Shown here: piece after piece, positions 43,301 to 51,422 of the stretch
Layout: every line of letters starts with the position of its first letter
Numbering within the stretch: position 1 is the stretch's first letter
Assembly: GCA_046594215.1 (NCBI GenBank)
Contig: JBKJPX010000069.1
Location: forward strand, 1 to 64,000
Direction of reading: 5' to 3'
From: Panacagrimonas sp046594215
GTDB taxonomy: Bacteria > Pseudomonadota > Gammaproteobacteria > Nevskiales > Nevskiaceae
DNA length: 64,000 bases
Notes under the pieces: generated by a model
Database searches by the model: none
What the model was told of the DNA's origin: nothing
Seen by the model: the letters and a program-made list of their open reading frames with translations, nothing else
Position numbers and translations under genes: made by a program

Positions 43301-45064
43301 TTCGCCGGACTGCGGGCGGACGGGTTCGGGGTCCTGCCGCAGGCTGCGCACGCCGAAGTGCTGCAGCACGGGCAGCACGTCGGAGAGCGCGAGCGGTTCG
43401 CGCCAGGCGAAGAGTTTCAGGCGTGAGGACGGCTCGCCCGGTACGAGTACGACGGCAACGGGATTCGCCTCGTCGAGCTTCGAGAGCTGCACGGTATCGC
43501 TCGCGACTTCGGTGGGCTGCATGCGCTCGAGGTAGGCGGGCGTGAAGGCCTCGCCGAACCGCGCCGCGAGTTGGACGGCATCCGCGACCTCGCGCTCGCC
43601 CAATGCAGCGCGCAATTGCTCGCGGAAGGGCCGCGTGGCGCGCAGCAGGCGCTGCTCGATGGTCTCGACCGGTTCCTTGAGTTGCGTGCCGGGCGGTGTG
43701 CGCACCTGGTACTGGATGCGCGCGAAGCCGCCACGCACGAAGTCCACGCTGCGATCGATCGCATGTCCGCCGCAGGCCTGCAGCAGTTCCTGGCCGATGC
43801 GGTCCCGCAGTTCGCGCGCGTAGCGTTCGCGCGGCACGTAGACCAGCGCGGAGAAGAAACGGCCGTATCGGTCGCGGCGCATGAACAGGCGCAGGTTCTG
43901 TCGTTCGCGAAGTTCGTGGATGCCCAGGCACGTCGCGAGCAGTTCGGACTCGCTGGACTGGAACAGCTCGTCCCGCGGGTAACCGCCGAGGATGTCGCGC
44001 AGCGCCTTGCCGCTGTACGAGTGCGGGTCCAGCTGCGACGCGGCGAGCACACGCTCGCACTTGCGACGGATCAGCGGAATGGCCCACGGCGCTTCCTGGT
44101 AGGCCTCGGCGGCAAACAGACCCACGAAGCGCGTGATGCCGGTCACCTTGCCGCTCGCGTCGAAGTGCTTGACGCTGACCACGTCGAGCAGCTCCTCGTG
44201 ACGGATGGGCGCGCGCTGCATGGACTTGGTGACGACCACGACACGCGAGGAATCGGCGTAGCGGTCCAGTTCCTCGCGCGGCGCGATCAGCGCGTCGGTG
44301 TCGGCGAGCACCGAGCCGTGGCGCGCCAGACCCAGGCCCTGGGTCGGCAGTGGCTCGAAGTGCGGCCGGCCATCCTCGCGCAGCACGGTGCGCGACTCCG
44401 ACGAGGCCATGAAGGTGAAGCGGTTCGTGTCGATCCAGCGCAGGAACGCAATCGCCTCGGCGAACTCCGCGGCATCCGCGCCGTCGGGGATCTGCGCCAG
44501 TTCCTCGACGTGGGCCTGCAGGCGCGCGCGCATCGCCGGGTAGTCGTCGACCGCAAGGCGCAGCTGCGCGTAGCGCGACGCCAGCTTTTCACGCAGCCCG
44601 GCCGCCTGCACGGCCTCCGGCGTGCCCTCGAATTCGACGAGCATCCAGGATTCGGGAATGTCTTCGTCGTCGCCACCGGCCTTGCTGCGCGCGCCCAGCA
44701 GCGCACCGCCGGCGTCGCGCCTCGCGCGCAACACCGGGTGCAGCATCCAATCCGCGGCGAGGCCCGCCTCGCGCAGCACCATCAGGGTGGTGTCGACGAG
44801 GAACGGGCGGTCCGACATGCAGGTGCGCAGGCGCATCGTGCCGCCTTCGCCGGTGGGCGCGAGGTCCACCGCGTCGACATCCGGATCGCGCCGCAGGAAC
44901 AGGTCGCGGTGGGACAGCGCCACGTCGCGCAGGTACACGGGCGAACGTTGCGCCAGGACATCAGGCGAGGCCGACGCAAAGTACGCGCGTATCCACGGCC
45001 GATCGGCCGACTTGGCCTGCTGTTCGATCAGGTCCACCTCGCTTGCCCTCGCTCCGTCGCTCAC
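40304..45064 (-). CDS. gdhB: NAD-dependent glutamate dehydrogenase, large (~180 kDa) type
   Basis: Large NAD-specific glutamate dehydrogenases deaminate glutamate to 2-oxoglutarate. The 1,586-residue protein has long N-terminal regulatory regions (to ~700), then the catalytic core: VIVPVGAKGGF near residue 825, GDMSGDVFGNGMLLS near 965 and NGGIGTYVKAS near 1075. A helical C-terminal third follows. GTG 45064 is chosen because AGGAG lies 10 bases before it and the conserved protein starts there; an in-frame start further upstream (45187) is open but unlikely. Amino acid catabolism genes elsewhere in the window (ast) produce glutamate, which would feed it. The stop lies in an intergenic repeat. 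Confidence 0.93.
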   Translation of the reverse strand: MSDGARASEVDLIEQQAKSADRPWIRAYFASASPDVLAQRSPVYLRDVALSHRDLFLRRDPDVDAVDLAPTGEGGTMRLRTCMSDRPFLVDTTLMVLREAGLAADWMLHPVLRARRDAGGALLGARSKAGGDDEDIPESWMLVEFEGTPEAVQAAGLREKLASRYAQLRLAVDDYPAMRARLQAHVEELAQIPDGADAAEFAEAIAFLRWIDTNRFTFMASSESRTVLREDGRPHFEPLPTQGLGLARHGSVLADTDALIAPREELDRYADSSRVVVVTKSMQRAPIRHEELLDVVSVKHFDASGKVTGITRFVGLFAAEAYQEAPWAIPLIRRKCERVLAASQLDPHSYSGKALRDILGGYPRDELFQSSESELLATCLGIHELRERQNLRLFMRRDRYGRFFSALVYVPRERYARELRDRIGQELLQACGGHAIDRSVDFVRGGFARIQYQVRTPPGTQLKEPVETIEQRLLRATRPFREQLRAALGEREVADAVQLAARFGEAFTPAYLERMQPTEVASDTVQLSKLDEANPVAVVLVPGEPSSRLKLFAWREPLALSDVLPVLQHFGVRSLRQDPEPVRPQSGETLWVQDFEVEVPPGATPGSAAEVERLLPRVLRGEAQDDALNRLVLAATLDAPQVGVLRMLSGYVNQVGLPYGRADIERIVSMTPDVARALVDLFEQRFDPSLTPAARKRGEEKASLALDKALDGVASLDADRVLRVLASVIRAGLRTNHWQRDAQGRPKACLSLKIEPSRIPELPQPRPQFEIWVSSPHVEGVHLRGGKVARGGLRWSDRSEDFRTEVLGLMKAQQVKNVVIVPVGAKGGFIARRAPPPTDREAWMVYGKDCYRTFLRGLLDLTDNRVGDRVTPSKDTVRHDGDDPYLVVAADKGTATFSDIANSISAEYGFWLGDAFASGGSAGYDHKKMGITARGAWESVKRHFRELGTDIAHDDFTVAGVGDMSGDVFGNGMLLSPHIRLVAAFDHRHVFLDPDPDAQRAFEERRRLFELPRSSWADYDSSLISKGGGVFARTSKRVIVSPEAARALGIEPGTVSANDLVRACLRAPVDLFWNGGIGTYVKASHQGQDEAHDRGNDGVRVDGRDLRARVVGEGGNLGFTQAGRIEYALRGARGQGGRINTDAIDNSGGVHCSDREVNIKIALNEVVARGDLARAARDELLAAMTDEVAAFVLRDSEVQSGAISLIEGQAAQRLDDHIALLRRLEREGRLDRALEGLPDDELLQQRRSAGRGLTRPEIAVLMAYAKMSLNAAALDGALPDDPHFVHALLENFPRAMVERHRHALEHHRLRREIVATILSNDVVNRMGASFAHRLAEDQGVPLGEVLGAYAAAHDLVDARSYWQAIDEIEDRLPAAVTLRIAHQTADLVRHVSAWLVTSRFPQPLEVGALVSRYGPALAKVEALLPQVLPPAYRAEYDRQLAALLADKLPEALAHRLTATKALGSAPDIADMAQHANVTLDQAARTYFELGERLRLPWLLPAIAHLKVTGPWQALARSKLREDAYRAHRDLARDVLARGGLEAWEKTRGTRLASALALVTELQTSGAHDHAALSVAVRELAELRPHP

Positions 45065-45225
45065 GGCCCTTACTCCTGCTCTTTTGTTTGGGCAACTTCG
45101 CGCAGTTTCCGTTCCCAGGATACGCATGCCAGGGCCGCGCAAGGGCAGGGCACGCCAGGGATCTTCCGAGTCGACCGACGGACCCACGCGGCTAGAATGC
45201 AGGAACGAAGCCCGGAAGCCCTGCG

Positions 45226-45843
45226 ATGAATCTCTACGACCGTTACGTGATGCCGCTGCTGATCGATGCCTGCTGCGGCATGAAAGACATCCAGAAGCAG
45301 CGCGCGCTGTTGATTCCCCGGGCCAGGGGGCGCGTGCTGGAGATCGGCATCGGCACCGGTCGCAACCTGGGCTTCTACGACACCAGCAAGCTGCAGTCGC
45401 TGCAGGGACTGGATCCGGCCGAACAGATGAATGCCAAGGCCGAGCGCAGGGCGCGGGCGGCGGGCCTGAAGGTCGAGCTGCTGACCCTGTCGGCCGAGGA
45501 AATCCCGGCGCCGGATGCGAGCTACGACACCGTGGTCTGCACGTTCACGCTGTGCACGATCCCCGATCCGGTGAAGGCGCTCAAGGAAATGCGCCGCGTG
45601 CTCAAGCCTGGCGGCGAACTGCTGTTCTGCGAGCACGGCCGCTCGCCCGAAGAACCGGTGCATCGCTGGCAGGATCGCCTGACTCCGTGGTGGAAGCCGA
45701 TCGCGGGCGGCTGCCATCTGAACCGCGATGTGAAGACGATGCTGGTCGACGGCGGCTTCGCGACGCGCGAGATCGAATCGGCCTACCTGAAGGGCCCCAA
45801 GCCCCTGGTGTGGGTCACGCGCGGCGTCGCCGTCGCGGCCTGA
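45226..45843 (+). CDS. Class I SAM-dependent methyltransferase
   Basis: A 205-residue methyltransferase with motif I VLEIGIGTGRNLGFY near residue 38, followed by LDPAEQMNAKAE, VVCTFTLCTIPDP near residue 104 (motif IV) and LKPGGELLFCEHG near residue 127. The substrate is not known; the type 11 (UbiE-like) family acts on small molecules or lipids. It is divergent from the glutamate dehydrogenase gene and ends one base before modE, so the two are probably one transcript. Confidence 0.8.
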   Translation: MNLYDRYVMPLLIDACCGMKDIQKQRALLIPRARGRVLEIGIGTGRNLGFYDTSKLQSLQGLDPAEQMNAKAERRARAAGLKVELLTLSAEEIPAPDASYDTVVCTFTLCTIPDPVKALKEMRRVLKPGGELLFCEHGRSPEEPVHRWQDRLTPWWKPIAGGCHLNRDVKTMLVDGGFATREIESAYLKGPKPLVWVTRGVAVAA

Positions 45844-45844
45844 C

Positions 45845-46663
45845 GTGGCGCGCAGCCCCGGTCCGAAGCTCGAGGCGCAGCTCAGCATCCGGTCGGGCGG
45901 CGGCACGCCGTTTCGCAAGCGCTGGATGGACCTGCTGGGCAGCCTCGAGTCGCAGGGCTCGATCACGGCCGCGGCGAAGTCCGTCGGACTGAGCTACAAG
46001 GCCGCGTGGGATGCCATCGCGGCGATGAACAATCTCTCCGACACCGTCCTCGTGGAGCGCAACGTCGGCGGCCGCGGCGGCGGCGGCGCGCGGCTCACGG
46101 CGGCCGGCAAGCGACTGGTTGCGACGTTCCGCGCCGTCGAAGCCGAGAGTGAGCGATTCGTGCAGCGCGTGAACCGACGTGTCCGCGACAAGGGTGATAT
46201 CGCAACCTTGGGACGCATGACCCTGCTCACGAGCGCGCGCAATCATTTTGCCGGGCGTATCGCACGTGTCACCAAGGGCGCCGTCAACGACGAGATCGAA
46301 CTTGTGCTGCCAGGCGGGGATCGCATTTTCGCCACCATCACGCGTGGCAGCACGCAGATCCTGGGCCTGCGCAAGAACGGCGAGGCCGTGGCGCTGATCA
46401 AGGCCTCGTGGATCATCCTGGGCGTGGACGCGGACGATGGGTCCGCGCCGCTGAAGCTGTCCGCGCGCAACTGCCTGCGCGGCACCATCAGCCGCATCAC
46501 GCGCGGCGCGGTGAACAGCGAGGTCGTGGTGGACCTCGCGGGCGGCGCGTCCGTAGTCGCGGTAGTGACCAACACGTCCGCGAAAGCGCTGAAGCTGGCG
46601 CCGGGCAAGGCGGCGAACGCGATCTTCAAGGCATCGAGCGTGATCCTCGGCGTCGCCGGCTAG
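45845..46663 (+). CDS. modE: Molybdate-responsive transcriptional regulator ModE
   Basis: ModE binds molybdate and then represses or activates molybdenum genes. The 272-residue protein has an N-terminal winged helix (residues ~18-95, with GSITAAAKSVGLSYKAAWDAI), followed by two Mop/TOBE molybdate-binding domains (about 125-190 and 200-268, each with SARN.F.G.I..V..GAVN). Length and domain order fit E. coli ModE. The GTG start lies one base after the methyltransferase stop. A near-perfect ModE operator lies at 49472-49497 between modA and the porin gene, so its target is in the same cluster. Confidence 0.93.
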   Translation: MARSPGPKLEAQLSIRSGGGTPFRKRWMDLLGSLESQGSITAAAKSVGLSYKAAWDAIAAMNNLSDTVLVERNVGGRGGGGARLTAAGKRLVATFRAVEAESERFVQRVNRRVRDKGDIATLGRMTLLTSARNHFAGRIARVTKGAVNDEIELVLPGGDRIFATITRGSTQILGLRKNGEAVALIKASWIILGVDADDGSAPLKLSARNCLRGTISRITRGAVNSEVVVDLAGGASVVAVVTNTSAKALKLAPGKAANAIFKASSVILGVAG

Positions 46664-46770
46664 TTTCTTTGTTTGTTTCGCGTCGAAATGATCGATGGGC
46701 ACGGCGCATGCTGCTGTCCTGCTCCCTCTGCGGACGTTCGCGTCCGCGCACACATCAGGAGCAAACCAAC

Positions 46771-47196
46771 ATGATCAAGAAGGCATGGGCCCTCTGGAAG
46801 GGCGGAATAAAGGACGGCATCGGCTCGATCTCCACCGAGACCGGTGTGCTGCGCGAGGCGCCCTACGGCTTCAAGGCGCGCTTCGAGGGCGGCAAGGGCA
46901 CCAACCCGGAAGAGCTCATCGGCGCCGCGCACGCGGGCTGCTTTTCGATGGCCTTGTCGAAGATGCTGGGCGAGGCTGGTTTCACGGCCGAGCGCATCGA
47001 GACGCACGCGGAAGTCACGCTCGACAAGGTCGGCGAAGGCTTCGAGATCACCGCGAGTCACCTGATCCTGAAGGCGCGTGTGCCTGGCGCGAGCAAGGAG
47101 CAGTTCAAGGAACTGGCCGAGAAGGCAAAAGCGGGTTGCCCGGTGTCGAAGCTTTTGAAGGCGAAGATCAGCCTCGACGCGACGCTGGAAAGCTGA
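46771..47196 (+). CDS. OsmC/Ohr family peroxiredoxin-like protein
   Basis: A 141-residue OsmC-type protein that reduces organic hydroperoxides. The two catalytic cysteines are in GAAHAGCFSMALSKML near residue 50 and AKAGCPVSKLLKAKI near residue 117. OsmC rather than Ohr is favoured by the N-terminal GG/KDGIGSISTETGVL stretch. The ATG follows CAGGAGC. It lies between modE and the convergent modC; no link to molybdate is evident. Confidence 0.88.
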   Translation: MIKKAWALWKGGIKDGIGSISTETGVLREAPYGFKARFEGGKGTNPEELIGAAHAGCFSMALSKMLGEAGFTAERIETHAEVTLDKVGEGFEITASHLILKARVPGASKEQFKELAEKAKAGCPVSKLLKAKISLDATLES

Positions 47197-47345
47197 TGGT
47201 CTTTGCTCGGTTCCTCCCGGATGGCGACGCTGCGGAGCAACCACGCCTGCCGAAGGTCCAGGGCAGAGCGCGACGTCCTCCCCGTGCGTGCCCGCTGACG
47301 CTTGCGCGCCAGTCGGGATGAACGAAACACAGAGAAAAAGCGATG

Positions 47346-47993
47346 CTACGCCAGCGTACCGTTCTCCATGCGCAAGACGCGATCGGCGAGGTAGTCCACC
47401 TCGGCCATCGAGTGCGTGACGTACAGCATCGGAATGCGCGTCTCGTCACGCACGCGCTTCAGGAACGGCAGGATCTGCTGCTTGAGCCGGTCGTCGAGCG
47501 CTGACAGCGGCTCGTCTAGCAGCAGCAGGCGCGGCGAATAGAGCAAAGCGCGTCCAAGCGCGACGCGCGAGCGCTCGCCACCCGAGAGTTGCGCCGGCCG
47601 GCGTTCGAGCAGTGGCTCGATCTCGAGCAGCTTCGTGACGTGCTCGAGTTCGAAGCGCCGCGCGCTGGGCTCGAGACGCCAGTACCCGTACAGAAGATTG
47701 TCGCGCACGTTCAGGTGCGGGAACAGTTGTCCGTCCTGGAACACGAGTCCGAAGTGACGCCGCCAGGCAGGTACGAAGACGTTCTTCCTGACGTCCACGA
47801 GCGGGTTTTCGCCGAACGTGATGGTTCCTTGTGAAGGTCGCAGCAGTCCCGCGATCAGCGCCAGCAGCGTGCTCTTGCCGCAGCCGGATGGCCCGCAGAT
47901 GCCGGTCGTGCCCGACTCGACAAGCGCGTGCGCGGACAAGCGGAACTCGCCGCGCCGGAACGCAAGGTCAATGTCGAGCATGGCCGTTCGCAT
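47346..47993 (-). CDS. modC: Molybdate ABC transporter ATP-binding protein, short form
   Basis: ModC powers molybdate uptake. The 215-residue ATPase has Walker A GPSGCGKST near residue 34, the Q-loop LVFQDGQLFPHLNVRDN near residue 82, the signature LSGGERSRVALGRAL near residue 135, and Walker B LLLLDEPLSALDD near residue 155. Typical ModC is ~350 residues with a C-terminal Mop/TOBE domain. Here the protein ends after the ATPase, and only 149 non-coding bases remain before osmC, so the Mop domain is truly absent. The start overlaps modB by 26 bases (or 14 from an internal ATG). Confidence 0.88.
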   Translation of the reverse strand: MRTAMLDIDLAFRRGEFRLSAHALVESGTTGICGPSGCGKSTLLALIAGLLRPSQGTITFGENPLVDVRKNVFVPAWRRHFGLVFQDGQLFPHLNVRDNLLYGYWRLEPSARRFELEHVTKLLEIEPLLERRPAQLSGGERSRVALGRALLYSPRLLLLDEPLSALDDRLKQQILPFLKRVRDETRIPMLYVTHSMAEVDYLADRVLRMENGTLA

Positions 47994-48687
47994 CCAGGTA
48001 ACCCAGCCGCCGTTCCGCGCGTCGATTGGCGAGGTGCGCGATCAGCAGCGCACCGGCCGCGAGCAGGATCGAAAGGCAGGTCAGCCGCCAGGCGGCTGCT
48101 TCGCCGTTGGGCACGTGTGTGTAGGAATAGATCGCCAGCGGCAAGGTACGCGTCTCGCCCGGAATGTTCCCGACGAAGGCCATGGTCGCCCCGAACTCTC
48201 CGAGACTGCGGCTGAAGCACAGCACCGCGCCCGCAAGGATGCCGGGCGTGGCCAACGGAAGGGTGATGCTGAGCCACACGCGCCAGGGCGGCGCACCGAG
48301 CGTCGATGCGGCTTGCTCGAGCCGTATGTCGATCATGCGGAAGGCCAGTCGCACGGGTTGCACCATCAGCGGAAACGCCATCACGGCCGAGGCGATCACC
48401 GCGCCCTTCCAGGTGAACGCCAGCGTGATGCCGAACTCCGAGAGTAGCCAGCTTCCGATGGGGCCCTGCGTGCCGAGCAGCACCAGCAGCAGGTATCCCG
48501 GCACCACCGGCGGCAGCACCATCGGCAGCTGCACGAGCATCTCCACCAGCAGTTTTCCCGGAAAGTTGCGGCGAGCGAGCCACCACGCGGTGGCGATGCC
48601 CAGCGGCAGCGACAGCAGGGTCGCCCACATCGCGACCTTGGCCGACAGCAGCAGCGCGACCCACTCGTCTGGAGTCAGCACCATCAC
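47968..48687 (-). CDS. modB: Molybdate ABC transporter permease
   Basis: A 239-residue permease with five to six membrane helices and the EAA-type loop EQAASTLGAPPWRVWLSITLPLA near residue 125. SRSLGEFGATMAFVGNIPGETRTLPLAIY near residue 160 is a hallmark of ModB. It passes molybdate across the inner membrane. Adjacent GTG (48687) and ATG (48684) starts are possible. It sits between modA (6-base gap) and modC (overlap). Confidence 0.93.
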   Translation of the reverse strand: MMVLTPDEWVALLLSAKVAMWATLLSLPLGIATAWWLARRNFPGKLLVEMLVQLPMVLPPVVPGYLLLVLLGTQGPIGSWLLSEFGITLAFTWKGAVIASAVMAFPLMVQPVRLAFRMIDIRLEQAASTLGAPPWRVWLSITLPLATPGILAGAVLCFSRSLGEFGATMAFVGNIPGETRTLPLAIYSYTHVPNGEAAAWRLTCLSILLAAGALLIAHLANRRAERRLGYLDANGHARH

Positions 48688-48693
48688 GCCGGC

Positions 48694-49452
48694 TCAGTGA
48701 GCGACCGGGCTGAAGCCGTACTTGCGAAAGACCGCCTGGGCCGCATCGGACTGGAGGTAGGCGAGGAAGGGGCGGGCCTGGCTGCCTGCGCCGCCGACGA
48801 GGGCGAAAGGATAGACGATGGGGTCGTGCGTATTGGCCGGGAATTGCCCGACGATCTCGACCTTGTCGCTGGTCGCCGCGTCGGTGGCGTAGACAATGCC
48901 CAGCGGGCACTCGCCGCGTTCGACGAAGGCCAGCGCGGTGCGTACGTCGTCGGTGCCGACCACGCGCGGGGCCATTGCGCCCCACCAGCCCAGCGCCGTG
49001 AGCGACTGCTTGGCGTAGGTGCCCACCGGGACGACGTCCGGCTCGCCGGTGCAGAGCTTGCCCGTGTACGCGCCGGCCAGGTCGAAGCCCTTGTCCATCT
49101 TCACGGCAACTGCCTTGCCCCTGGGAGCGATGAGCACCAGTTCGTTGCCCAGCAGTTCGACCTTGCTGGCGCCGTCGATCTTCCTTCGCTGGTCGAGGTA
49201 GTCCATCCACTTGCGGTCGGCCGAGGCGAAGACGTCGGCCGGTGCGCCGTTCTCGATCTGCTTGGCCAACGACGACGAGGCGGCGAACACCAGTGTCGCC
49301 CGGGGGTGGCCGTCCTTCTCCCAGGCCGTGGCGATCTCGCCCATAGCGCCGGTCAGGCTCGCCGCGGCGTAGACGCGGACCGGGCCTTCCGCGTGCAGTG
49401 ACGCGTGCGGAAGCAGGGCGAGGCAGAACAGGATGGATCGGAAAGATCTCAT
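48694..49452 (-). CDS. modA: Periplasmic molybdate-binding protein
   Basis: A 252-residue exported binding protein. The signal peptide is MRSFRSILFCLALLPHASLHA; the mature part starts VRVYAAASLTGAM, with the oxyanion-binding Ser, and continues FAASSSLAKQIENGAPADVFASAD near residue 55, typical of ModA. It collects molybdate (or tungstate) for ModBC. It is the first gene of modABC; its ATG is 19 bases from the ModE operator, and a TTGACA -35 lies on the minus strand at 49504-49509. Confidence 0.94.
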   Translation of the reverse strand: MRSFRSILFCLALLPHASLHAEGPVRVYAAASLTGAMGEIATAWEKDGHPRATLVFAASSSLAKQIENGAPADVFASADRKWMDYLDQRRKIDGASKVELLGNELVLIAPRGKAVAVKMDKGFDLAGAYTGKLCTGEPDVVPVGTYAKQSLTALGWWGAMAPRVVGTDDVRTALAFVERGECPLGIVYATDAATSDKVEIVGQFPANTHDPIVYPFALVGGAGSQARPFLAYLQSDAAQAVFRKYGFSPVAH

Positions 49453-49471
49453 GGAGCCGCTTGCGGTGAAT

Positions 49472-49497
49472 TCGCTATATACCGTTATATATAGCGA
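49472..49497. promoter_or_regulatory. ModE operator between modA and the porin gene
   Basis: Perfect 10-base arms TCGCTATATA (49472-49481) and TATATAGCGA (49488-49497) flank six bases. This matches the E. coli ModE box, whose arms are CGCTATATA-like with a 6-7 base spacer. It covers the region expected for the modA -10 (minus-strand TTGACA at 49504-49509) and lies 33 bases before the porin ATG. ModE-molybdate binding would block both divergent genes. Confidence 0.9.
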
Positions 49498-49530
49498 TCA
49501 TCCTGTCAAATCCGAAACCAGGGAGTTTTC

Positions 49531-50838
49531 ATGTCGTCCAGGGTCCGCCTGTTGTCGCTGCTCATCGCCGCGATCTTCGCTGTCGGGTCGATCGCGTCGC
49601 GGGCCGCGGACGACCTGCTGGAGACACTCGCCCAGAAGGGCGTGATCACGATGGAGGAGTACGAGAAGCTCAAGACCCAGCGCAAGTCCGCGCCCACCGT
49701 GGTCACCGTCGACGGTTTCCGAATCGCCTCGGGCGACGGCGGCTGGTCGGTGCAGGTTGGTGCGCTGCAGCAGCTCGACGTGGCCGCCTACAAGGACGAC
49801 CAGGTGGACCTGTCCGACGGCACCGAGATGCGCCGCTCGCGGCTGTCGCTGGCCGGCACCTTCATGAAGGACTGGCAGTACCGGGTGGAGTACGAGTTCG
49901 CGACCAGCACGGCCGCGCTGACCGATGCCTACGTCGTCTACACGGCCTACAGGCCGACGCTGATCACGGTTGGCCAATTCAAGCCGCCGTTCGGCATGGA
50001 AGCGCTGTCGCAGGACAAGAACGCGACGTTCATGGAGCGCGCGCTGCCGTTCTACCTCGTGTCGTCCGTGATCGTGCGTGCGCCTGGCGCGATGCTGTCG
50101 TCCTCGGGGGCCAACTGGAGCGCGGCCGGCGGCATCTTCGGCGAGCCGATCGGCAACGCGCAGTCCGGCGACGAGGGCTACGGTGCGGCGGCGCGTGCGA
50201 CCTTCGCGCCGTATTTCGCCGGCAGCCGCATCGTGCACCTGGGCCTCGCCGCGCAATGGCGCGATCCGACCTCGGACAACAGCACCAACGCCACCGGTGC
50301 GAAGTTCGACACCGTGATCTTCCGCGCCAGACCCGAGTCCAACATCCTGTCGCAGCGCTTCGTCAGCACCGGAGAACTCGCTGACGTGAACCACTACACC
50401 CTCGGCGGCGTCGAGTTCGCAGCGCAATACGACGCCTTCTCGCTGCAGTCGGAGTATCAGCAGGTAAAGGTCGCGCGCGGGTTGCCTGAGAACCTGGCCT
50501 TCGACACCTGGTATGCGCAGATCGCCTGCACCCTCACGGGGGAGGCTCGGCCCTACCGCGTCGACCGCGGCGTGTTCGAAGGCGTCCGTCCGGCGAAGAG
50601 CTTCGGCACGGGCGGCTGGGGCGCATTCGAGCTTGCAGCCCGCATCAGCGAGCTGGATCTCACGGATGCTCCTGGCGCCGGCGGTCGCGAGCGCAACGCG
50701 ACAGCGGCTCTGAGCTGGTACCTCAACCCCTTCCTGCGCATGAGCGCGAACTACGTGAAGGTGGTGGACGTGAAAGGCGGCGCCTTCGACGGCGAGGAGC
50801 CATCGATCTGGCAGGTGCGGTTGCAGTTGGCGATCTGA
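49531..50838 (+). CDS. OprO/OprP-type anion porin, probably molybdate-responsive
   Basis: A 435-residue outer-membrane beta-barrel of the phosphate-selective porin OprO/OprP family. A signal peptide (to ~residue 25, ending SRAA) precedes a short N-terminal helix region (DDLLETLAQKGVITMEEYEKL) typical of the family. Then come barrel strands such as RRSRLSLAGTFMKDWQYRVEYEF, and TVGQFKPPFGMEAL near residue 150. The C-terminus ends in alternating strand residues (WQVRLQLAI). It diverges from modABC, and a ModE box lies 33 bases before its ATG. Family knowledge says anion selectivity; molybdate transport is inferred from regulation and position. Confidence 0.85.
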   Translation: MSSRVRLLSLLIAAIFAVGSIASRAADDLLETLAQKGVITMEEYEKLKTQRKSAPTVVTVDGFRIASGDGGWSVQVGALQQLDVAAYKDDQVDLSDGTEMRRSRLSLAGTFMKDWQYRVEYEFATSTAALTDAYVVYTAYRPTLITVGQFKPPFGMEALSQDKNATFMERALPFYLVSSVIVRAPGAMLSSSGANWSAAGGIFGEPIGNAQSGDEGYGAAARATFAPYFAGSRIVHLGLAAQWRDPTSDNSTNATGAKFDTVIFRARPESNILSQRFVSTGELADVNHYTLGGVEFAAQYDAFSLQSEYQQVKVARGLPENLAFDTWYAQIACTLTGEARPYRVDRGVFEGVRPAKSFGTGGWGAFELAARISELDLTDAPGAGGRERNATAALSWYLNPFLRMSANYVKVVDVKGGAFDGEEPSIWQVRLQLAI

Positions 50839-50853
50839 GGCGCCGTTGGCGAT

Positions 50854-50892
50854 CCCCTTCTCCTCGTCGATGAAGCTGACGGGGAGAGGGAG
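50854..50892. repeat. Remnant of the GC-rich inverted-repeat element
   Basis: CCCCTTCTCC...GGGGAGAGGGAG flanks a short centre, resembling one terminal hairpin of the elements at 37564 and 37947. It lies between the convergent porin and DUF442 genes and may terminate transcription. Confidence 0.6.
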
Positions 50893-50907
50893 ACCAGCGG
50901 CCCCGGC

Positions 50908-51360
50908 TCAGCCCTTCGACGCCAGGATCTGCTGCACCATCGGTTCCATCTTGGTCAGCCCCGCAGCGCGGCCGTAGGCCAGCGCATCGTCGTTCGACTT
51001 GCCCTTGACCCAGGCCTCACGCAGCGCAAACAGCGCGCCGACGCGGTTGCTGCTGGCGCAGTGCACGATCGTGGGTTGGCCTGGCGCCGCCGTCAGCGCG
51101 GCATCGAGCTTGCGCGCGTTGTCCTCGGTGATGTCGGCGGGACCGGCGACCGGGATCAGCGTGTACTTGAGGCCCAGCTTCGCGGCGAGCGCCGCCTCGT
51201 CGAAGCCTGCGTCTTCCACCACCGGGCGCAGGTTGATCACGTGCTTGAGGCCCGCGTCCTTCATGGCCTGGAAATCTTCTGCGGTGGGCTGGCCGCCGGT
51301 GACGAGGCCGGGCGAGGGCGAACCGGCGAAAGGGAACTGCACGTCGGTGAGCTTCTTCAT
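50908..51360 (-). CDS. DUF442 / dual-specificity phosphatase-like protein, sulfur-associated
   Basis: A 150-residue protein of the TIGR01244/DUF442 family, with a cysteine-phosphatase-like loop VHCASSNRVGAL near residue 100 (Cys then Arg five residues later). Related domains are fused to persulfide dioxygenases or rhodaneses and are linked to hydrogen sulfide handling. GLVTGGQPTAEDFQAMKDAGLKHVINLR near residue 18 is typical. The gene lies 62 bases after the CsoR-family repressor gene in the same direction, next to YeeE/YedE genes. Whether it is a phosphatase or a sulfurtransferase cannot be told from sequence. Confidence 0.78.
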   Translation of the reverse strand: MKKLTDVQFPFAGSPSPGLVTGGQPTAEDFQAMKDAGLKHVINLRPVVEDAGFDEAALAAKLGLKYTLIPVAGPADITEDNARKLDAALTAAPGQPTIVHCASSNRVGALFALREAWVKGKSNDDALAYGRAAGLTKMEPMVQQILASKG

Positions 51361-51422
51361 GAAGGGTTGTTCTCCTGTGGATCGAGGGGTCGGCGTTTTG
51401 TGAGTACGGGAATGTGCACGCG

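Noticed and set aside
41144..43426. Long plus-strand open frames opposite the glutamate dehydrogenase gene
   Set aside because: The minus strand encodes a clear 1,586-residue enzyme with intact motifs; the plus-strand frames have no recognisable motifs.
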